From assembly GCA_051275765.1 (NCBI GenBank), contig JBNMOV010000022.1:1-22057 (forward strand): a stretch of DNA of 22,057 nt, read 5' to 3'. The notes beneath the pieces were generated by a model. That model was not told where the DNA came from. It did no database searches and worked only from the letters and a program-made list of their open reading frames with translations. Of the stretch, positions 15,287 through 22,057 are shown piece by piece; the first letter of the stretch is position 1; each line of letters opens with the position of its first letter. This DNA is from JAHDCE01 sp051275765. Lineage in GTDB: Bacteria > Bacteroidota > Bacteroidia > Chitinophagales > Saprospiraceae. A program made the position numbers and the translations under genes.

Positions 15287-15938
15287 CAACGAACATTTCT
15301 CCCCTTTTAAATGAATCATTTAATTTAAACGATTCTACCTCTTTTTCTAAATATTGATACAATGGTCTTTCTACTTCACCTTTACCTATCCATTTAATAA
15401 ACCTAGCTCTCAAACTGGATTTTTCAATATGCCAATCTATGATGACTATTTTTCCTCCTGGCTTTAGTAATGAAATTAGATTATCGATGATTATTTCCCA
15501 ATGAGGAAAACCAGAAAGACCTAAATCGCAAAGTATTGAATCAAATTTTATTACGTCAATTTTTCTTTCCTTAATCCAATCAGCATTTATTTTAGTCGCA
15601 TCACCTTTTATAATTTTGGTATTATTCCAGTTGTGCTTATTAATTTTTATTTGAGCCTTATTAAGTATTCCTTGAGAGAGATCTATTCCTATTATTGTAC
15701 CTATATTATTTAAATATTTTTGGAAATATTCAAAATTTTGTCCAGTGCCACAAGGTATATTTAAGACAGTATCATTTTCTTTTAATTCGAGTTCTTTAAT
15801 AGCATATTCACGTGGTTTTTTATAATACCATTTGGAAGAAACCAAATCATAGACCTTCGAGAATCTATCATAGTATCGAATTTTTTTTCTTAATTGATGA
15901 AGACATTTGTTATTGAAGTAGTTTTTAAATAACGTCAT
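15264..15938 (-). CDS. Class I SAM-dependent methyltransferase
   Basis: This 224-residue protein resembles UbiE-like small-molecule methyltransferases. Motif I is V-L-N-I-P-C-G-T-G-Q-N (about residues 58-68), followed by the acidic G-I-D-L-S at the end of strand 2, a G-D-A-T motif, and L-K-P-G-G-K-I-V-I-I-D before strand 5. The N-terminal Y-D-R-F-S-K-V-Y-D-L-V segment is typical of the UbiE/COQ5 and phospholipid methyltransferase groups, so a lipid or quinone substrate is possible but not shown. It is AT-rich. It converges on the TetR gene and lies downstream of the DUF4296 gene on the same strand, 28 bp apart. Confidence 0.85.
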   Translation of the reverse strand: MTLFKNYFNNKCLHQLRKKIRYYDRFSKVYDLVSSKWYYKKPREYAIKELELKENDTVLNIPCGTGQNFEYFQKYLNNIGTIIGIDLSQGILNKAQIKINKHNWNNTKIIKGDATKINADWIKERKIDVIKFDSILCDLGLSGFPHWEIIIDNLISLLKPGGKIVIIDWHIEKSSLRARFIKWIGKGEVERPLYQYLEKEVESFKLNDSFKRGEMFVATGIKNS

Positions 15939-15966
15939 TATTAGCTGTTTCAGTAATTCAATCCAA

Positions 15967-16344
15967 TCACTTCACTTTCGTTCCCTTCTTCGCTTTAGCA
16001 TCACTTTCAGTACCTCTCTTTCTCAGTATTTCCTCCGTTTTTGTATAAATATCAGCCATAGTCTTAGAATTAGTAGAATAATATTTCATCGAAGCATAAA
16101 ATTCAACTTCTTCTACCTCGTGTACCCTAAAAATATGCCCATAATACCCTATGGCTATGCTGTCTTTGTCAGTAGCCTTGAAAAGGGGAATTGAGGCTTC
16201 TGCCATATGTACATCAGCTAAGATTTCTGATAATTTATTTTCTTTTAAAATACCTTCTGGTTTTATAGGTTTATTACAAGACGTAGCAAATAATAAAATG
16301 GGGATTATTATGATGAAAATCATTTTATTCAATACAGAATACAT
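15967..16344 (-). CDS. DUF4296 lipoprotein
   Basis: This 125-residue protein has a lipoprotein signal (hydrophobic residues 8-20, F-A-T-S-C with Cys at 23). The short helical domain is characteristic of DUF4296: L-S-E-I-L-A-D-V-H-M-A-E-A, then I-F-R-V-H-E-V, then E-F-Y-A-S-M-K-Y-Y. The domain is common in Bacteroidota and of unknown function. The C-terminus is a Lys-rich tail. The gene is divergent from yggS, sharing a repeat-rich 92-bp promoter region. In many Bacteroidota DUF4296 genes lie near yggS-type or cell-envelope genes; that comparison is from general familiarity only. Confidence 0.85.
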   Translation of the reverse strand: MYSVLNKMIFIIIIPILLFATSCNKPIKPEGILKENKLSEILADVHMAEASIPLFKATDKDSIAIGYYGHIFRVHEVEEVEFYASMKYYSTNSKTMADIYTKTEEILRKRGTESDAKAKKGTKVK

Positions 16345-16364
16345 TACTTTTACTTTTTTATATT

Positions 16365-16432
16365 AATAGATATTGAGCGTGTATTATTTTTTAATCTTAA
16401 AATCTCAGTATCTTAAAATCTCAATATCTATT
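16365..16432. promoter_or_regulatory. Inverted and direct repeats in the DUF4296/yggS promoter
   Basis: AATAGATATTGAG (16365-16377) and CTCAATATCTATT (16420-16432) are a perfect 13-bp inverted pair. Between and overlapping them, ATCTTAAAATCTCA occurs twice exactly (16394-16407, 16410-16423), 16 bp apart. The right copies end 4 bp before the yggS ATG. This could be an operator for one or both divergent genes, or an RNA hairpin at the yggS leader. Confidence 0.5.
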
Positions 16433-16436
16433 CACG

Positions 16437-17087
16437 ATGTTAGAAAAAATATTATCCGAATTATCTCAGACGAATGCTTGCTTAGTTGCGGTGTCAAAAA
16501 CCAAACCTGCTGCTGCTATTCAAGAGATGTATCTTAAAGGACAACGCATTTTTGGAGAAAATCGTGTACAAGAACTCGCCCAAAAGTACGAAGAACTTCC
16601 TAAGGATATTGTATGGCACATGATTGGACATTTACAAAGGAACAAAGTAAAGTACATTGCTCCTTTTGTATCTATGATTCATGGCGTAGAAAGTGTATCT
16701 CTTTTAAAAGAAATCAATAAGCAAGCAGCTAAAAATGATAGAATAATCGACTGCTTATTACAATTCAAAATAGCGGAAGAAGACAGTAAATTTGGTTTAC
16801 AAATAGACGATATACAGTCATTCTTAACTTCAGAAGAATATACAGCACTAAAAAATGTCAACATCGTAGGTGTAATGGGAATGGCTACTTTTACAGATGA
16901 TAAAGCACAGGTGAAAAATGAATTCAAGTCATTAAAAGCTATTTTTGATAACTTAAAAAATAATATTTTCCAAGAAAAAATATACTTCCAAGAAATCAGT
17001 ATGGGAATGTCTGGCGATTATAAAATAGCCATAGAAGAGGGTAGTACGATGGTTAGAATTGGTAGTTTATTATTTGGTAAGAGATAG
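16437..17087 (+). CDS. YggS/PROSC-family PLP homeostasis protein
   Basis: This is a PLP-binding protein of the alanine-racemase-like barrel fold that buffers free PLP and influences amino- and keto-acid pools; it has no known strong catalysis. The 216 residues are near the family length. K21 in V-A-V-S-K-T-K-P should bind PLP. Other landmarks are F-G-E-N-R-V-Q-E, W-H-M-I-G-H-L-Q-R-N-K, V-G-V-M-G-M-A-T, S-M-G-M-S-G-D-Y and V-R-I-G-S-L-L-F-G. The N-terminus is a little shorter than in the E. coli protein. It is divergent from the DUF4296 gene, and its stop is 2 bp before a minus-strand pseudogene. Confidence 0.95.
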   Translation: MLEKILSELSQTNACLVAVSKTKPAAAIQEMYLKGQRIFGENRVQELAQKYEELPKDIVWHMIGHLQRNKVKYIAPFVSMIHGVESVSLLKEINKQAAKNDRIIDCLLQFKIAEEDSKFGLQIDDIQSFLTSEEYTALKNVNIVGVMGMATFTDDKAQVKNEFKSLKAIFDNLKNNIFQEKIYFQEISMGMSGDYKIAIEEGSTMVRIGSLLFGKR

Positions 17088-17089
17088 AG

Positions 17090-17420
17090 TTATCTGGAAT
17101 AAGAATATCTATAACCATTGCACCAGTCAGTACCTATACAATCCTTTAATTCTGAAAATGTAAATATAAAGGGCCCTACAATAACTTCGATAATTTCCTT
17201 ATTGTCTTTTTTGACAAAATACCAATGTGTAAGTATAACTCTTCGATAAGATCTCGTAGATAATATAAGGAGTATTTCTATTATCTATTTTTAATATGAC
17301 TTCTTTCAGTTGTTTATCACTCATGACGGTTACGCCAATCGTATTTTTATAATATTCATCACCATTAAAGTTATCGTAGTGAGTATTTTGAAACGAAAAG
17401 TAGTTTAAAAAGAGACCATT
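17090..17420 (-). pseudogene. Frameshifted remnant of an unknown gene
   Basis: On the minus strand, one frame from about 17420 reads N-Y-F-S-F-Q-N-T-H-Y-D-N-F-N-G-D-E-Y-Y, then G-V-T-V-M-S-D-K-Q-L-K-E-V. Near 17270-17290 the coherent reading moves to the +1 frame: S-Y-R-R-V-I-L-T-H-W-Y-F-V-K-K-D, E-I-I-E-V-I-V-G-P-F, G-T-D-W-C-N-G-Y-R-Y, ending at TAA (17090-17092). Both parts have plausible protein composition, so a single frameshift in a gene of at least 110 codons fits. There is an in-frame stop just upstream (17421-17423) and no good ATG, so the 5' end is also lost. I do not recognise the family. The remaining gap to 17588 shows no other gene. Confidence 0.6.
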
Positions 17421-17588
17421 CTAAACTATAATTTAATTTGACTTGTTACTTACAGCTAAAAAAACTCCAATTTCACTAGCTATTATCCCGAATTCCTTAT
17501 TTTTGCATTCAAAGATTGTTTAAAATTAATTCCTAGCCCTAAATACTAATTTTAAACAAGTTCTAAATTGATAAATAACAAAGCCAGT

Positions 17589-18860
17589 ATGCCAAACCAA
17601 AGTAAAGTTGTATCCAATTCCGAAATAGGAAGATTGAAGAGAGTTATTGTTCATAGACCAGATGCAGGGATAGGAAGAATCAGTCCTCGTCATGCAGAAG
17701 AATTATTATTTGATGATATTGTACACCTTCCTAAAATGCAGGAAGAACATGATATATTCACTTCCGTATTGAAGGCTTTTTTAGGAGAAGAGAACGTACT
17801 CGAAGTAGGGGAGTTGCTATTGACGGCATTAGGAAATAATGCAAAGAAAAAGAAAGTACTCCTAGATACCATCAAGACCTACGAAGAACTTCCTCAACGA
17901 TATTTGGACTTATTGTATAGCTTGTCCAATGAAAATTTAGCGGATACACTGATTACAGGACATTGCCAATCGAAGGATATTATCCTACTCGATCCGATTC
18001 CTAATTTTATTTTTACTAGGGATATTGCTGTTACGATAAATGATCATGTTATCATTACCAAAGCGGCAAAAGAAGCTAGATTCAGAGAAAATTTATTAAC
18101 TAGATTTATCTTTTGGGCTCATCCACTCTTTGAAGAAATGCACGATGCAGGAAAAGTCATCAATCTCAATGATATCGATGTTTTTCCTCCTTCCAGAAAA
18201 GGAGAACAAGTATCCATAGAAGGTGGCGATGTGATGATGGTACATCAGGATTATTTACTAGTAGGTTGTAGTGAACGCACCACTTCTTATGCGATAGATT
18301 TATTGAAAAAAGTGCTTTTTGAAAAGGGAGTAATTAAGAATGTCGTTCAGATTAATATTCCGAATGCTCGTTCTTGTATGCACATTGATACCATTTTTAC
18401 GCAAGTAAATGTCAATGATATCGTAGCATACAAGCCATTCGTAGTAGATGGAAAAGGGGTGAATGTAGAAGTACACAGACATGATGGTTCAGCGATGCAT
18501 TATCCATCTGTGAAGGATTTTTATATTAATGAATTGAATGCTAATATGAATTTTATTCATGGCGGAAATGGCATATCTCCTTATCAGGAAAGAGAGCAAT
18601 GGACGGATGGTTGCAATTTAGTGGCAATTAAACCAGGTGTCGCCTTAACATATGATAGAAATCCTAAAACAGAGGAAGCATTTCAAGAGGCGGGTTACAC
18701 CACCATTCATGCAACGGATTTTTTAGCAAAAGTTAAATCTGGAGAAATCAATCCAGATGAATTAGAAAATACGATCATTAATTTGCCTTCTGGCGAATTA
18801 TCTAGAGCAAGAGGCGGATCACATTGTATGACCTGTCCGATAGAGCGAGAAATATTATAA
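17589..18860 (+). CDS. arcA: Arginine deiminase
   Basis: This guanidino-modifying enzyme hydrolyses arginine to citrulline and ammonia. From the ATG at 17589 it is 423 residues. Family landmarks are present in order: S-E-I-G-R-L-K-R-V-I-V-H-R-P, F-T-R-D, E-G-G-D, C-M-H-I-D-T-I-F (catalytic His) and R-A-R-G-G-S-H-C-M-T-C-P near the end, with C413 the expected nucleophile. All catalytic positions are present. I prefer this ATG to the TTG at 17568. The usual partners, ornithine carbamoyltransferase, carbamate kinase and the arginine-ornithine antiporter, are absent, so it may feed citrulline or nitrogen metabolism rather than ATP generation. A related amidino-hydrolase specificity cannot be excluded. 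Confidence 0.88.
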   Translation: MPNQSKVVSNSEIGRLKRVIVHRPDAGIGRISPRHAEELLFDDIVHLPKMQEEHDIFTSVLKAFLGEENVLEVGELLLTALGNNAKKKKVLLDTIKTYEELPQRYLDLLYSLSNENLADTLITGHCQSKDIILLDPIPNFIFTRDIAVTINDHVIITKAAKEARFRENLLTRFIFWAHPLFEEMHDAGKVINLNDIDVFPPSRKGEQVSIEGGDVMMVHQDYLLVGCSERTTSYAIDLLKKVLFEKGVIKNVVQINIPNARSCMHIDTIFTQVNVNDIVAYKPFVVDGKGVNVEVHRHDGSAMHYPSVKDFYINELNANMNFIHGGNGISPYQEREQWTDGCNLVAIKPGVALTYDRNPKTEEAFQEAGYTTIHATDFLAKVKSGEINPDELENTIINLPSGELSRARGGSHCMTCPIEREIL

Positions 18861-18863
18861 ATT

Positions 18864-18970
18864 CAGTGAACAGTTAGCAGTAGGGTCATGCTTGGTCTCA
18901 GTAAGTAAAATTAAAGATACATTACTTTAATTTTACTTGCTGAAATCAGAAGCTATAAATTTGTTCACTG
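18864..18970. repeat. Long hairpin after arcA, probable terminator
   Basis: The inner stem TCAGTAAGTAAAATTAAAG (18898-18916) pairs with CTTTAATTTTACTTGCTGA (18925-18943) with one wobble around ATACATTA. The outer ends CAGTGAACA (18864-18872) and TGTTCACTG (18962-18970) pair exactly. The whole is one interrupted palindrome, but it lacks the C/T-G/T-T-A centre of the dyad elements. GGTAAC then recurs three times before the thioesterase start (18971-19005). Confidence 0.6.
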
Positions 18971-19011
18971 GTAACGGCTAATTGGTAACTGTTTACAGGT
19001 AACTGAAAACT

Positions 19012-19419
19012 ATGATAGAACATGAAACATATCTGCGAGTCAGATATGCAGAAACGGATCAAATGGGCTATTGCTATTATGGTAATTTTGCTCAATATTA
19101 TGAAGTGGGAAGAGCTGAACTGATTCGTTCTCTAGGTTTGAGCTATAGAGATATGGAAAAGAATTATGGCATACTCATGCCAGTCATGTCCTTGAATATT
19201 CGCTATATTCGAGCTGCGAAATATGACGATCAATTAAGGCTGGTCACTTCATTAAGGAAAATGCCAGATAGGACGGTTGTTTTTCATACAGACATCTATA
19301 ATGAGGAAGGGAAGTTGGTCAATGGAGGTACAGTAAAACTAAGTTTTATATCATCTTCAGATCATCAGAGTATGATAGCTCCAGATTTTTTATTACAAAA
19401 ACTAGCGCCTTATTTTTAA
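19012..19419 (+). CDS. Acyl-CoA thioesterase, YbgC/4-hydroxybenzoyl-CoA thioesterase-like hotdog protein
   Basis: This 135-residue single-hotdog protein hydrolyses acyl-CoA thioesters, acting as a small cytoplasmic oligomer. The family signature is present near the start: V-R-Y-A-E-T-D-Q-M-G-Y-C-Y-Y-G-N-F, with the Asp of E-T-D-Q-M-G expected to be catalytic, followed by Y-Y-E-V-G-R-A-E-L-I-R. Length is normal. The chain length or acyl group preferred cannot be told. Its stop overlaps the upstream extension of the YihY-like gene, suggesting a two-gene unit. Confidence 0.9.
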   Translation: MIEHETYLRVRYAETDQMGYCYYGNFAQYYEVGRAELIRSLGLSYRDMEKNYGILMPVMSLNIRYIRAAKYDDQLRLVTSLRKMPDRTVVFHTDIYNEEGKLVNGGTVKLSFISSSDHQSMIAPDFLLQKLAPYF

Positions 19420-19477
19420 ACTACCTAAGGTCAAAGATATCATCAAATATTTCAAGGAACATCCCACTACCATTGGT

Positions 19478-20410
19478 TTGGTAGATTGGTCGAAAGGTAG
19501 ATCTCTACCTGGTTTTTTTAATGTACCTATTTATGATATAGTTGTATTTTTGTATTTGGAGTTCAGAAGAAATGCATTGCAAGTACGTGCTAATTCTGTG
19601 GCATTTAGCTTTATGTTGGCACTATTTCCAGCTACTATCGTTTTATTGTCATTATTACCTTATTTGCCATTAGATGGATTTGTAGATGAACTTGAAAATA
19701 ATATTTCAGATATCGTGCCCAATAATGTATTGGAAGTCATCATGGGATTCATTAGGGATATTACAGAAAATACACGAGAAGGTTTATTGTCTTTAGGTTT
19801 TATCCTAGCATTATTTTTCGCTTCGAATGGCATGATGGCGCTACTACAAGGATTCGATAAAAAATATGAAAAGACAGTTTTTCTATCCCGTAATTTCTTT
19901 GCTCAAAGAATAGTCGCATTACAATTAGTTTTTTTATTAAGTATTACTTTGATTTTTTCTATTTCACTCATCATTGGTGGTAATATATTGATAGAATATT
20001 TGGCAGAATATATCAAGGCTGATGCTTTTACAAAAGGGAGTTTCTTTTTCTTGCGTTGGGTAGCGATTTTGTTCTTGTATTATGGTAGTATTTCTGTTAT
20101 TTATAGATTTGGTCCAGCTATGAAAGTGAAATTTAATTTCCTTTCTCCTGGTGCTACATTAGCCACATTACTTTGTATTTTATCTTCTTGGATATTCTCA
20201 TTATATGTCAATAGTTTTGGTACATATAATCAGTTATATGGCTCTCTAGGAGTATTGATTGCCTTCATGCTTTGGCTAAAATTAAATGCTTTTATTCTGT
20301 TGGCAGGTTTTGAATTGAATGCAGCTATTGCGATCAATAGGGATATTAGAAAATTGAATGATAAGAAACTAAAGAAAATGATTAGAGAAGAGGAGAAGAA
20401 TAGTGAATAG
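19478..20410 (+). CDS. YihY/BrkB-family inner-membrane protein
   Basis: This membrane protein of unknown function (once wrongly called RNase BN) has about six spans, at roughly residues 42-65, 100-125, 145-170, 190-210, 220-245 and 255-280. Landmarks are A-N-S-V-A-F-S-F-M-L-A-L-F-P, Y-R-F-G-P-A and G-S-L-G-V-L-I-A-F-M-L-W-L. The annotated start at 19478 is TTG. The same frame is open upstream to 19412 with protein-like sequence (L-P-K-V-K-D-I-I-K-Y-F-K-E-H-P) and no ATG or GTG. Translation may therefore begin at an unusual codon such as the ATT at 19412, which overlaps the thioesterase stop. The C-terminus is a charged tail. Confidence 0.88.
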   Translation: MVDWSKGRSLPGFFNVPIYDIVVFLYLEFRRNALQVRANSVAFSFMLALFPATIVLLSLLPYLPLDGFVDELENNISDIVPNNVLEVIMGFIRDITENTREGLLSLGFILALFFASNGMMALLQGFDKKYEKTVFLSRNFFAQRIVALQLVFLLSITLIFSISLIIGGNILIEYLAEYIKADAFTKGSFFFLRWVAILFLYYGSISVIYRFGPAMKVKFNFLSPGATLATLLCILSSWIFSLYVNSFGTYNQLYGSLGVLIAFMLWLKLNAFILLAGFELNAAIAINRDIRKLNDKKLKKMIREEEKNSE

Positions 20411-20467
20411 TATCACTTTTATTTTTTACTATTAATTCTTTCACTTTTAACTATTTACGAAATAAAA

Positions 20468-21559
20468 ATGGTTTCCACTAACTACATATTATCCACTTAC
20501 GGAATTTCTAAAGAATATGGTTTCTTATCAGAGAATATTGCTACGAAATTACCTGTCGAATATCAGGAATGGGAAAATATCGCTACTGACTTTCAAGCAT
20601 TAATTAATGCAAATTCTTTAAGGAATCGATTGGATAATCTGCGATTAATCACAGATCCTATTTTTAAAACAAAAGCAGAGAGGGAGAGAGCAATGTTATT
20701 ACTTTCCTTTTTTGGTCATGCCTATATTTTTGGATGGAATGATCCTGTGGATGAATTACCAGCCTCGATCGCTATCCCTTGGACGAAAGTAGCAGATAAA
20801 CTAGGACGAAAACCTATTTTGTCTCATGCTAGTGCAGTGTTGAATAATTGGAAATTAATAGATAATAAAAAACCTTTTTCTATATATAATATAACGACGA
20901 TTATTCAATTTCAAGGTAGTATAGATGAGTCATGGTTTTTTCTGATGACAGCAGTGATTGAGAAAAATGGAGCAGTAGCTATTAAATATATTGTCGATGC
21001 TATTCTCGCTGTAAAAAAAGATGATGAACATGAAGTATCCTACGCTTTAGGAAAAATAAAAAAGGTATTAAATGAAATTACTCAAAACCTAAAGGACATT
21101 AGAAAACATTGTGATCCTTATGTTTTTTATCATAGAGTTCGTCCTTTTTTAGCTTCTTTTGAAAATGTAAAATACAATGGATCAGAAGATTTTGTTCGTT
21201 CTTATCATGGTGGAAGTGCAGCACAAAGTTCATTGATACAAATGTTCGATGCTGCTTTTGGTATTCGACATCATCATCCTTTTTTGCAGGAAATGCGAAA
21301 TTATATGCCACCTCTACATGCCGATTTTTTAAAATTTTTAGAATTTAAATCTAAATTAAAAGACTTTTGTAATGCAAAAATATCCTTACAAAATGATTTA
21401 GAGGAATGTATCGAATTATTACTAATTTTCAGAAATGAACATCTGAAGATAGCAGCAGAATACATCATCGCTCAACAACCAAAATCACAAAAAGAGCCTA
21501 AGGGAACAGGTGGTACGAATCCGATGATTTTTTTGAAGGAGATTAGAGATGGGAATTAA
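20468..21559 (+). CDS. Indoleamine 2,3-dioxygenase
   Basis: This heme dioxygenase opens the indole ring of tryptophan to give N-formylkynurenine, the first step of the kynurenine pathway. The 363 residues match the family length without long insertions. Both classical signatures are visible: G-G-S-A-A-Q-S-S-L-I-Q and F-L-Q-E-M-R-N-Y-M-P-P-L-H-A-D-F-L. H325 in F-R-N-E-H-L-K-I-A-A-E-Y-I should be the proximal heme ligand, and G-T-G-G-T near the end matches the substrate-closing loop. The start is an ATG 57 bp after the YihY gene. No kynurenine formamidase or kynureninase lies in the window, so the fate of the product is unknown. Two dyad elements follow downstream. Confidence 0.94.
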   Translation: MVSTNYILSTYGISKEYGFLSENIATKLPVEYQEWENIATDFQALINANSLRNRLDNLRLITDPIFKTKAERERAMLLLSFFGHAYIFGWNDPVDELPASIAIPWTKVADKLGRKPILSHASAVLNNWKLIDNKKPFSIYNITTIIQFQGSIDESWFFLMTAVIEKNGAVAIKYIVDAILAVKKDDEHEVSYALGKIKKVLNEITQNLKDIRKHCDPYVFYHRVRPFLASFENVKYNGSEDFVRSYHGGSAAQSSLIQMFDAAFGIRHHHPFLQEMRNYMPPLHADFLKFLEFKSKLKDFCNAKISLQNDLEECIELLLIFRNEHLKIAAEYIIAQQPKSQKEPKGTGGTNPMIFLKEIRDGN

Positions 21560-21687
21560 AGGTGTGGGGTTTTGGGATATGTATTTGTTTTGTTAAGTAA
21601 TATTAAGTAAATTTATGATGATTTTAAGTATGAATTAGTGTAATATATCCATAAAGTTGTTATTATTTAGTGTTAAGGGATGGCGAA

Positions 21688-21823
21688 TAAATAAGTGTCT
21701 GGAATTGATAAGATATTTTCGTGCTAGGCAAGGCGGTAAAAGTCGCGTTACGCCTTAGCGTAATAAGGTTTTTGCCAACGCAGTATAGTACAAAAATATG
21801 AAGTCAAAACGGTTACTTATTTA
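21688..21823 (+). repeat. Long dyad element 4 (136 bp)
   Basis: The arms start with TAAATAAGT (21688-21696) and end with ACTTATTTA (21815-21823). Pairing continues with few gaps through ATATTTTCGTGCTA and TAGTACAAAAATAT, then GGC...TAAAA and TTTTTGCC. The exact midpoint (21748-21763) is TTACGC-CTTA-GCGTAA, a perfect 6-bp stem with a CTTA loop. GTTTTTGCCAACGCAG follows at 21768-21783. A centre-deleted relative lies at 13293-13343. It lies between indoleamine dioxygenase and the next dyad element. Confidence 0.8.
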
Positions 21824-21824
21824 A

Positions 21825-21851
21825 TTTACAGTGTACTAAGTACACTGTAAA
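21825..21851. repeat. Perfect 27-bp palindrome joining dyad elements 4 and 5
   Basis: TTTACAGTGTACT, a single A, then its exact complement. The 13-base unit occurs a third time at 21990-22002, as the right end of dyad element 5. Confidence 0.75.
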
Positions 21852-22002
21852 GTAAGTTAGTTAAAAATTTGAAGGATGAGTTTTGTATCAAATCAATGAA
21901 CGCCCGCAGCCTAATAGCCTTAGCTATTAAGGCGAGGACGTGAAGCAGAGTTGGAACAAAAGGCACTTTAAAAACTTAACATTACTTACTTTACAGTGTA
22001 CT
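21839..22002 (+). repeat. Long dyad element 5 (164 bp)
   Basis: The ends AGTACACTGTAAAGTAAGT (21839-21857) and its complement (21984-22002) pair perfectly over 19 bp, and weaker pairing runs through the whole element. The exact midpoint (21913-21928) is AATAGC-CTTA-GCTATT, a perfect 6-bp stem with a CTTA loop, extended by GCC and GGC with one bulged base. The region after the centre (GACGTGAAGCAGAG) only loosely resembles the AACG...CAG motif of elements 1 and 4. The remaining 55 bp to the window edge show only a weak AAGTCAT...ATGACTT inverted pair and no gene. Confidence 0.8.
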
Positions 22003-22057
22003 AAGGAAGTCATGATTTCTAGAAATGGTAAATTTTTTGTTCAATAATGACTTAGAA

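Noticed and set aside
18864..18970. Sixth member of the dyad family after arcA
   Set aside because: It is a long hairpin, but its centre (ATACATTA) lacks the C/T-G/T-T-A motif with its flanking stem, and the AACG...CAG motif is absent. It is treated as a separate terminator-like repeat.

Overview
The window reads as a chromosomal segment of a low-GC member of the Bacteroidota, possibly a Saprospiria or Chitinophagia relative; the class assignment is an impression. The evidence is a secreted phosphatase with a C-terminal type IX secretion sorting domain, DUF4296 and DUF1573 lipoproteins, Bacteroidota-style lipoboxes, few Shine-Dalgarno sites and TAnnTTTG-like -7 boxes. I see no rRNA, tRNA, CRISPR array, prophage or intact transposon.

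Layout. Positions 1-205 hold the tail of a decayed IS256-family transposase. Positions 248-1607 (minus) hold a 5'-nucleotidase C-terminal-domain lipoprotein and a membrane protein. IscA/ErpA (plus) and an oligopeptide-type ABC permease (minus) converge at 2300-2380. glyA follows at 3670. Positions 4940-5400 form a dense palindrome region leading into a lipoprotein with an HExxH protease motif. Next come a sterol-desaturase-family membrane hydroxylase (6467) and a secreted purple-acid-phosphatase-like enzyme (7723). A GRAM-domain gene and a ClbS/DfsB pseudogene lie on the minus strand (9779-10621), followed by about 1.4 kb with no credible gene. The second half has an aspartate-type aminotransferase, a DUF1573 lipoprotein, an unknown lipoprotein, a TetR regulator, a SAM methyltransferase (minus), a DUF4296 lipoprotein (minus), YggS/PLPBP, a frameshifted pseudogene, arginine deiminase, a hotdog thioesterase, a YihY/BrkB membrane protein and indoleamine 2,3-dioxygenase. 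Several genes concern amino-acid metabolism (glyA, aminotransferase, yggS, arcA, IDO), but they are mostly separate transcription units rather than one pathway operon.

The most unusual content lies between genes. Five elements (5072-5240, 7531-7689, 10643-10814, 21688-21823, 21839-22002) are each one long imperfect palindrome of 136-172 bp. Their arms differ almost completely from copy to copy, yet a related 16-bp centre with a C/T-G/T-T-A tetranucleotide sits exactly on the dyad axis of all five. In four of them the centre is a hairpin. Three also carry a GTTTTT...AACG...CAG motif on the same side of the centre. A sixth locus (13293-13343) looks like the 21.7-kb element with its centre deleted. 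A different inverted-repeat element (5237-5384) abuts the first one, sharing CTAG, and supplies the start codon and N-terminus of the protease-like lipoprotein. I know of no named family with this combination.
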